Shown here piece by piece: positions 26,720 through 33,270 of a stretch of 33,270 nt of DNA; position 1 is the first letter of the stretch; each line of letters starts with the position of its first letter. Where the stretch lies: the NCBI GenBank assembly GCA_964604825.1, contig CAZSAL010000030.1:1-33270 (forward strand). Direction: 5' to 3'. The notes below the pieces were generated by a model. The model was not told the DNA's origin, searched no databases, and saw only the letters and a list, made by a program, of their open reading frames with translations. Source of the DNA: CAZSAL01 sp964604825. GTDB taxonomy: Bacteria; Elusimicrobiota; Elusimicrobia; 2-01-FULL-59-12. The translations under genes and the position numbers were made by a program.

Positions 26720-27580
26720 ATGCGCTACACCCGCAGAAGCATCTACCTTGGCCTCATTGGTTTGTCGCTGATCGGCACCACTCTCTGGGCCGTAATAGTT
26801 ATTCCTGCCTATTTTCGCGTTTCAGAAATGAACGCCTCATCGCTCCAGCCGCCTTTACCTTTGGTGCGGCGCGATGCGGTTCCAAACGTGCTTGCCTGGT
26901 TTTTTGTCCAGTTCCCGTATGTTTCTCCGGATGCGTCTATTACGGAAAAGAGCCATCACACATTTGTCATAACCGACCAGGAGCGGAGACGCGAGTACGC
27001 CGTAATTCTCGGACAAAGTTTTCGCCGGGTGGAAATCTATTATTCCGATCATCCTGAAGAATGTCAGGTGCAGGTCTTTACTCCGGGCAGAAAGCGCGTG
27101 GTATGGATGCGGGGCGGGGTTGTGGAAAGAGACGGTGAAATGGCTCAGCGCAACGACTGGATGTGGCTGGAGCCACTCTGGAACCCGCTGCATATGAAGA
27201 TTTTCGCCATGGCCGATCTCTGGAAGGATTCCCGGTATCCGCGGTATTCCTGCGCGCGATTTGTTCACGAATTTCTGCGTAACGCCGGAATTTCAATGCC
27301 GCTTCTGGACGCCTGGGACGTGGCAAAACTGCGCTGGAACGAGGTGTCTCTGAGCGAGCTCGAACCTGGCGACGTTGTCACCCTCCGCGCTCCAAGCGAA
27401 GCGCACCGCCGGTTCTGGCATCACAGCATCACGCATGTAGGCATTTACCTCGGCAACGGCATGGTTATACATGCGTCGACGCCATCACGCCAGGCTCATT
27501 TTGCCGTGGTTAAAGTCTCCAGCGTGGAGGATTTACGCCCGCTAATCCACAAAGTGCTCAGGCCGCCGGAGCTTTTGTGA
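26720..27580 (+). CDS. NlpC/P60-family hydrolase, membrane-anchored
   Basis: A 286-aa protein with an N-terminal helix (residues 8-30) as anchor or signal. A central region of unknown fold (50-165) is followed by the C-terminal NlpC/P60 papain-like domain. The nucleophile is Cys178 in RYSCARFVHEFLRNAGI, His239 is in ITHVGIYLGNGMVIH, and His251 is the probable third polar residue. LSELEPGDVVTL is the usual linking segment. Such enzymes cut peptide bonds in peptidoglycan stems. It follows the GYF_2/GGDEF pair on the same strand but seems to have its own promoter. Its 3' end overlaps the DUF6941-like gene by 23 nt. Confidence 0.9.
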   Translation: MRYTRRSIYLGLIGLSLIGTTLWAVIVIPAYFRVSEMNASSLQPPLPLVRRDAVPNVLAWFFVQFPYVSPDASITEKSHHTFVITDQERRREYAVILGQSFRRVEIYYSDHPEECQVQVFTPGRKRVVWMRGGVVERDGEMAQRNDWMWLEPLWNPLHMKIFAMADLWKDSRYPRYSCARFVHEFLRNAGISMPLLDAWDVAKLRWNEVSLSELEPGDVVTLRAPSEAHRRFWHHSITHVGIYLGNGMVIHASTPSRQAHFAVVKVSSVEDLRPLIHKVLRPPELL

Positions 27581-27971
27581 CTACCCTGAGCGGGATCGCT
27601 TTGAGCATCTGATCATTTACCAGAATTTCGATGGAGTAGTGGTCCGCTTTTTTGAAGGGGACGTTAAAGAAGCGGAGAGGAAGGATTACAGCCTGTTTCC
27701 AGCCTGCGGGAGAATGCGGCGATTTAGGAACGACAAGCTCGCCTTCGGCGGCGGCAATCTGACGCGCGTCAGCGTCAAGTAGAAGGATATTCAGCTTGTG
27801 TTTTCTGTCCAGTTCCATCGGTCCCAGCAGCAGACGGAGGACAACGGCCAGAGAGGGATGATTCGCCGGAAGGGTCTGCACCTGGATCGTGTCAAAAGCC
27901 CCGCCCAGGACGAATAATTTTCCCCCGGCTACGTCCGCCGCATCCGCCAGAAATGCGAAGTCCAGTTCCAC
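27558..27971 (-). CDS. DUF6941-like hypothetical protein
   Basis: A 137-aa protein that begins MELDFAFLADAADVAGGKLFVLGGAFDTIQV, the recurrent opening of the DUF6941 family, and continues with a beta-rich body (LAVVLRLLLGPMELDRKHKLNILLLDADARQI) and an ILVNDQMLKAIPLRV end. The role of the family is unknown. The start is GTG with no evident ribosome binding site. It is convergent with, and overlaps, the NlpC/P60 gene, and lies downstream of the alcohol dehydrogenase on the same strand. Confidence 0.8.
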   Translation of the reverse strand: MELDFAFLADAADVAGGKLFVLGGAFDTIQVQTLPANHPSLAVVLRLLLGPMELDRKHKLNILLLDADARQIAAAEGELVVPKSPHSPAGWKQAVILPLRFFNVPFKKADHYSIEILVNDQMLKAIPLRVVTKAPAA

Positions 27972-28007
27972 GCCGCAGATTCTAGCAAAGATATCACGGG
28001 AAAGTTT

Positions 28008-29063
28008 CTACAGGGTCTTCGCGTCAATGACAAAGCGGTAGCGCACGTCCCCCCTGATCATGCGGTCATAAGCTTCATTGATCTTTGACGCGGGAATCAC
28101 TTCAACGTCGGCGAGGATCTTTTTTGACGCGCAGTAGTCCAGCATCTCCTGCGTTTCCGGAACACCGCCGATCAGCGATCCCGCCAGCTGCAGGCGCCGT
28201 TCGATCAGGGAAAACGCCCCCACTTTGAAGGGCTCCGGCGGTACGCCGAGGCAGGTGATAGTCCCTTCTGCTCTCAGAAGCTGAATGAATTTCTCGATGT
28301 CATAAGGCGCTGAGATCGTGCTCAAAATGAAATCAAACCGGCCCTTAAGCGTGTTCATTTCCCGTTCATCGGTGGAGAGCGCGAAATTTGAAGCTCCAAG
28401 GCGCTTGGCGTCGTTTTCTTTTGACCGGGAAGTGCTGAAGACCGTGACTTCAGCGCCCATCGAAGAGGCAAGCTTCACCGCCATGTGCCCAAGCCCGCCC
28501 AGGCCGATAATGCCGACCCGGCTTCCTTTGGAAACCTTCCAGAATCTTAACGGTGAATAAGTGGTGATGCCTGCGCAGAGAAGCGGCGCCACGCGCTCCA
28601 GCGGCAGATCCGGGGATATTTTGTAAGCGTAATCCTCGTCGACCACGATGTTCGAGGAATAGCCGCCGCAGGTGAGCGATCCATCCTTATCTTTGGAATT
28701 GTACGTCCAGACCGTATGGCTGCAGTACTGCTGAAGTCCCCTGCGGCAGTAGCCGCAGGTCCGGTCGGAATCGATAAAGCAGCCCACACCGGCGATTGCG
28801 CCCGGTTTGAAGCGTGTGACTTTATCTCCGACGCGGCTCACCCGCCCGACAATTTCATGTCCCGGCACCATCGGAAAGGTCGATCCGCCCCATTCGTCGC
28901 GCGCCTGGTGAATGTCGCTGTGGCAGATTCCGCAGTACAGAATTTCGATCAGAATATCGCAAGGACCCGGTTCGCGGCGTTCAAATTTGAATGGTTCAAG
29001 CGGAGCCTTTGCCCTGGGCACACAGTATCCCTTGGTCTGAAGTTTTTCTTTGACGATCGGCAT
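28008..29063 (-). CDS. Zinc-dependent NAD(P)-alcohol dehydrogenase (YahK/CAD-like)
   Basis: A 351-aa medium-chain dehydrogenase/reductase interconverting alcohols and aldehydes. Catalytic zinc ligands are C47 (CGICHSD), H69-E70 (VPGHEIVG) and C163 (PLLCAGIT). The Rossmann motif GLGGLGHMAVKLA is followed by FSTSRSK, whose Ser/Thr and basic residues favour NADPH. The structural-zinc loop has C103, C106 and C114, but the first ligand is Asp100 (DSDRTCGYC) in place of Cys. A strong ribosome binding site, GGGAGG, lies 9 nt before the ATG. It is divergent from the FlgO-like gene, and the repeat array lies between them. Confidence 0.95.
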   Translation of the reverse strand: MPIVKEKLQTKGYCVPRAKAPLEPFKFERREPGPCDILIEILYCGICHSDIHQARDEWGGSTFPMVPGHEIVGRVSRVGDKVTRFKPGAIAGVGCFIDSDRTCGYCRRGLQQYCSHTVWTYNSKDKDGSLTCGGYSSNIVVDEDYAYKISPDLPLERVAPLLCAGITTYSPLRFWKVSKGSRVGIIGLGGLGHMAVKLASSMGAEVTVFSTSRSKENDAKRLGASNFALSTDEREMNTLKGRFDFILSTISAPYDIEKFIQLLRAEGTITCLGVPPEPFKVGAFSLIERRLQLAGSLIGGVPETQEMLDYCASKKILADVEVIPASKINEAYDRMIRGDVRYRFVIDAKTL

Positions 29064-29211
29064 AATAATCCTCCCTGGTTCAATATCCTATTAATTCCAT
29101 TTTACCTGTTTGCCAGGGAATTGAGAAAAACAATGTGCTGGAGCAGGAAACAGCTGCCTCCATTTGAAGCGGAAAGGTGGCTGTTCCCCGCTTTTACCCC
29201 GCGCCGAGTGG

Positions 29212-29341
29212 GTGTATCAACAGGTGTATCAGTAGGTGTATCAGTGTATCAAGGTTGATACACCGGGCAATATTACCGTCGATGGGTTAGGTGTATCAGT
29301 CAGTGTATCATAGGTGTATCAGTGTATCAGTGATGATACAC
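29212..29341. repeat. Duplicated GTGTATCA repeat module (iteron- or operator-like array)
   Basis: Eight direct GTGTATCA copies start at 29212, 29224, 29236, 29244, 29291, 29303, 29314 and 29322; two inverted TGATACAC copies start at 29256 and 29334. They form two modules with start-to-start spacings 12, 12, 8, 12 and 12, 11, 8, 12. Each module is followed by a short palindrome-like A/T core (GGGCAATATTACC and GGCATAATGCC) and then ATG. The array fills the second half of the dehydrogenase-FlgO-like gap and ends 18 nt before a possible start codon. No copy of a replication initiator is nearby. Confidence 0.92.
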
Positions 29342-29358
29342 CTTGGCATAATGCCGCA

Positions 29359-30303
29359 ATGCAGAGGCCGAAAAACCTTGTAATGTATGGTTTAAAACGA
29401 TATACATACAGCGTGAAGAAAATAGCCGCTGCATCAGCCATTGTCCTGTTTCTTTGCAGCGCCTGCCATGCGGATCCGCTTAAATCCGTAGCTCAGCGTC
29501 TTGCCAAAGAAGCGGCGCGCCTGCCCAACCACCGGATAGCAGTGCTTCTGTTCCCTTATGATAACGGCGATGTGTCCAGCGGTTCCGCTATAGTGAGCGA
29601 GCGTCTGGCAACGCTCCTTTCCTCCAACAAGCATGTGACCGTGGTCGAACGCTCCCTTCTGCCCGGTATCCTCGAAGAAATGAAACTGGAAGAAAGCGGC
29701 GCTACATCGGAAGCCGGAGCGGCAAAACCCGGTAAAATTTCCAATGTGGATGCCATAGTGACAGGGACGCTATCGGATGATATGGAAGGCATAACCGAGG
29801 TGAATGCCCGGCTTATAAATATGGAAACAGGGGAAGTCCTTGCCGCAGCCGCGGCACGCTTTCATCGGACCTGGGAAGACCGGCCGCATTCGCCTGTTCC
29901 GCCGGATAACGGAGAAGCCGGCTCGCAGGAATATGTCCTGCATGCCTCGCCGCTTATTCCCACGCCCTGGGCACGCGCTCAGGGCGCGTCGGTATGGCAA
30001 AGAGAAACTCCAGCCTCTGCCGGATCTGCTTCCGGGGCCGGGACTGGAGAAGCCTATGCGGCTCCCGCCGGTCAGGCGGCGCCTGTCGCAACGGTTGCCT
30101 ATGTTCCGGTCGCGATTAAACCGGCGTCACATCAGGCAGACCCTGCCGCACACGCTCAGATGTATTATGCCCTTGGCATTACTTTGGACGCGCAGGGCCA
30201 GCATCAGCAGGCCCGTTCCTGTTACCAGCGCGTACTCAGCGGAAACGCCGCTTCAATACCTATCCGCTCGCGGATAGAAACCCGCCTGAACTCAAAGCTA
30301 TAA
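29359..30303 (+). CDS. Secreted FlgO/CsgG-like protein
   Basis: A 314-aa protein from the ATG at 29359. ATG at 29383 and GTG at 29413 are also possible, and none has a Shine-Dalgarno sequence; CATAAT at 29347-29352 would make 29359 leaderless. A hydrophobic export signal, IAAASAIVLFLCSACHA, is a signal peptide with a poor lipobox. Then comes a FlgO/CsgG-like domain: HRIAVLLFPYDNGDVSSGSAIVSERLATLLS, VTVVERSLLPGILEEMKLEESG, VDAIVTGTLSDDMEGITEVNARLINMETGEVLA. An Ala/Pro-rich linker precedes a short TPR-like C-terminus (AQMYYALGITLDAQGQHQQARSCYQRVL). Relatives act in outer-membrane assemblies or curli-like export. The repeat array is directly upstream. Confidence 0.8.
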   Translation: MQRPKNLVMYGLKRYTYSVKKIAAASAIVLFLCSACHADPLKSVAQRLAKEAARLPNHRIAVLLFPYDNGDVSSGSAIVSERLATLLSSNKHVTVVERSLLPGILEEMKLEESGATSEAGAAKPGKISNVDAIVTGTLSDDMEGITEVNARLINMETGEVLAAAAARFHRTWEDRPHSPVPPDNGEAGSQEYVLHASPLIPTPWARAQGASVWQRETPASAGSASGAGTGEAYAAPAGQAAPVATVAYVPVAIKPASHQADPAAHAQMYYALGITLDAQGQHQQARSCYQRVLSGNAASIPIRSRIETRLNSKL

Positions 30304-30315
30304 CTGAAAAACTTA

Positions 30316-31392
30316 TTATTGGAGGTTAATACCGTTGGCTTCTGAGAGGAGATCTTCCGCTTCCTGCACAAGAGGGCCGTACTGTTTGAGGGTTGCCTGA
30401 TAATCAGGGCTGGCTTTCAACTGCGCCAGGGCTGTCTGCAATTTCTCCCGGTTATCTTTGAAGTAAGCGTCATTATGAATTGTGTTTTTAATCGTAAGTT
30501 CGCCGTGGAGATATGCATAGCATTCATGAGACCAGCGATACCACTGGTTGTTGGGATCCCCCAGCAAGCTGTTTAACTGTTCCGGGCTGAATCCGAGGGC
30601 TTCGTCATTCTTAAATTTTTCCGCATGCCCCGATTCATGAGCGGCCACATCTTCCACCGGGAAATCCACCATGTCTTCGTCGAAATAGATCTTTGCGGGA
30701 CTGGAAATGCCCAGGGATTTAAGTTCGTTAGAAATCCATTGCACTATGTCTGAGACAGTCTCGGATGTTTCTGCCAGAAGCATATTAGCTTCATCCCTGA
30801 TCTGTCTGGCAATAATATCTGCAATCCCGGAAATCCAATCAACCATCAGTCCGTTACTGCTTATGGTGGTCTTGCCGTAGTCAATCTGGATCGGCGTTTG
30901 TCCATTTGAAGACAGAGCCGTGTCTCCAAGTTCACCGCCGTCCAGGGTCGCGCTGGAGAGCGGCACATCCTTTCCCGCAATCTGCCGCACTTCATTTTCC
31001 GCAACAGTTTCTTTGACATCCGATCCGTCATAACCAAGAGGGTCCTGGCTGACCAGTACCTGATTGGGATCAGATTTAACATTTATCACATAGTCAATCG
31101 GCGCCTGGCCTGTGTTTTGCGACGGGCCCAAAGATGGATGATTCGATTGATTGATGCTGTGCACCCAATTTTCTTCGGCTTCCACCAGCTGGCCCACTAT
31201 CGTTGGCATATTTTTTTCGGCGCTGGCAGTATTGGCGGCCTGGTTCAATTCATTGGCAACATTACCGCTTGAAAATCCATAGTTCTGCGGTTTTTTGTCG
31301 CTGGATACAATTGGGGCAGCGTGCGAGGGCATCGGCAGGGAAAATGCTCCGACAATAAGGAGGATGGGCAGGATGCCGCGAGATAGTTTCAT
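30316..31392 (-). CDS. Secreted HExxH-motif putative metallopeptidase
   Basis: A 358-aa protein with signal peptide 1-25 (cleaved after SHA). I recognise no named family. The sequence AAHESGHAEKF holds a perfect HExxH zinc motif (252-256), followed 33-38 residues later by SHECYAYLHGELT, whose Glu290 or Glu298 could be a third ligand of the gluzincin type. Residues 30-180 are polar and low in conserved motifs (KSDPNQVLVSQDPLGYDG). An amphipathic helix region at 185-230 follows. The motif and predicted export suggest a periplasmic or extracellular zinc protein, but activity is inferred. The upstream gap has a copy of the conserved GGGCCC element and the CPBP-like gene on the same strand. Confidence 0.75.
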   Translation of the reverse strand: MKLSRGILPILLIVGAFSLPMPSHAAPIVSSDKKPQNYGFSSGNVANELNQAANTASAEKNMPTIVGQLVEAEENWVHSINQSNHPSLGPSQNTGQAPIDYVINVKSDPNQVLVSQDPLGYDGSDVKETVAENEVRQIAGKDVPLSSATLDGGELGDTALSSNGQTPIQIDYGKTTISSNGLMVDWISGIADIIARQIRDEANMLLAETSETVSDIVQWISNELKSLGISSPAKIYFDEDMVDFPVEDVAAHESGHAEKFKNDEALGFSPEQLNSLLGDPNNQWYRWSHECYAYLHGELTIKNTIHNDAYFKDNREKLQTALAQLKASPDYQATLKQYGPLVQEAEDLLSEANGINLQ

Positions 31393-31438
31393 ACGGTAAT
31401 AGTTTGGTACAAACGGTCCGGTTATTCAATGCAACTAA

Positions 31439-31482
31439 AGGCTAAAAATTCAGTACCAACCGGCCCAGAAAAAATTGGGCCC
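31439..31482 (-). repeat. Conserved GGGCCC-hairpin element, copy 2
   Basis: It is 35/44 identical to 14611-14654, ungapped. The stem GGCCCA/TGGGCC is kept while most changes fall in the loop. It begins 2 nt after the stop of the CPBP-like gene and ends 46 nt before the HExxH-protein start. Confidence 0.65.
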
Positions 31483-31484
31483 CC

Positions 31485-33270
<1,786 letters not shown>

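Noticed and set aside
29064..29211. tRNA or small RNA in the dehydrogenase upstream gap
   Set aside because: No cloverleaf or terminator; only the dehydrogenase ribosome binding site and A/T-rich promoter-like sequence.
29212..29341. CRISPR array
   Set aside because: The repeats are 8 nt with 0-4 nt gaps and include inverted copies; there are no spacers or cas genes.
29314..29358. Start of the FlgO-like protein inside the repeat array
   Set aside because: It would translate the GTGTATCA repeats and place a hydrophilic 45-residue extension before the signal peptide.

Overview
The window looks like a chromosomal contig end from an uncultivated Gram-negative (diderm) bacterium. The envelope genes show this: a Pal lipoprotein, apolipoprotein N-acyltransferase (Lnt), a PorV/PorQ-type outer-membrane protein, a type IV pilin-like prepilin and a lytic transglycosylase. 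Gene density is high, intergenic gaps are short and base composition is moderate. A secreted protease with a C-terminal sorting-like domain beside a PorV-like protein, and a Pal with an atypical tail, would fit lineages such as Omnitrophota or Elusimicrobiota, but I cannot fix the taxon from sequence alone. The last 29 bases are a pure C homopolymer and are almost certainly an assembly or sequencing artefact at the contig end.

Layout. 1-6.2 kb (minus): hemerythrin-like protein, PorV-like protein plus S53 protease as a coupled pair, ClC channel with CBS domains, and a small basic protein. 6.3-7.8 kb: divergent pal and NhaR-like LysR regulator. 7.8-13.5 kb (minus): secA, lnt, prepilin and PPK2-type polyphosphate kinase, nearly back to back. 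13.5-18 kb (minus): cold-shock protein with its own promoter and terminator, lytic transglycosylase, MGMT, and a tandem M16 peptidase pair (one active, one catalytically dead). 18-21.1 kb (minus): vapBC toxin-antitoxin, a degenerate unidentified gene, and uvrC lacking its C-terminal HhH domain. 21.1-27.6 kb: a polytopic membrane protein, nadE (minus), then a plus-strand series of GYF_2-like membrane protein, GGDEF diguanylate cyclase and NlpC/P60 hydrolase. 27.6-33.2 kb: DUF6941-like protein, zinc alcohol dehydrogenase, a duplicated GTGTATCA repeat array before a FlgO/CsgG-like secreted protein, a secreted HExxH protein, and a 5'-incomplete protein with a CPBP-like membrane end.

The strongest unexplained signals are the following. 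(1) Several families of hairpin repeats lie inside protein-coding genes in frame (lnt, uvrC, secA), and purine/pyrimidine arms encode the hydrophobic cores of three signal or first-membrane segments, recalling Rickettsia palindromic elements. (2) Two copies of a module of four GTGTATCA direct repeats plus one inverted repeat, with almost identical spacing, sit upstream of the FlgO/CsgG-like gene. (3) A conserved 44-bp element (35/44 identical in two copies, with a more divergent third) lies between same-strand genes at three separate loci. (4) A scarred region at 18.7-19.7 kb holds a duplicated vapC tail, a frameshifted gene fragment and a truncated uvrC. Many genes also have a -10-like hexamer 6-10 nt before the start codon and no Shine-Dalgarno sequence, suggesting frequent leaderless transcripts.
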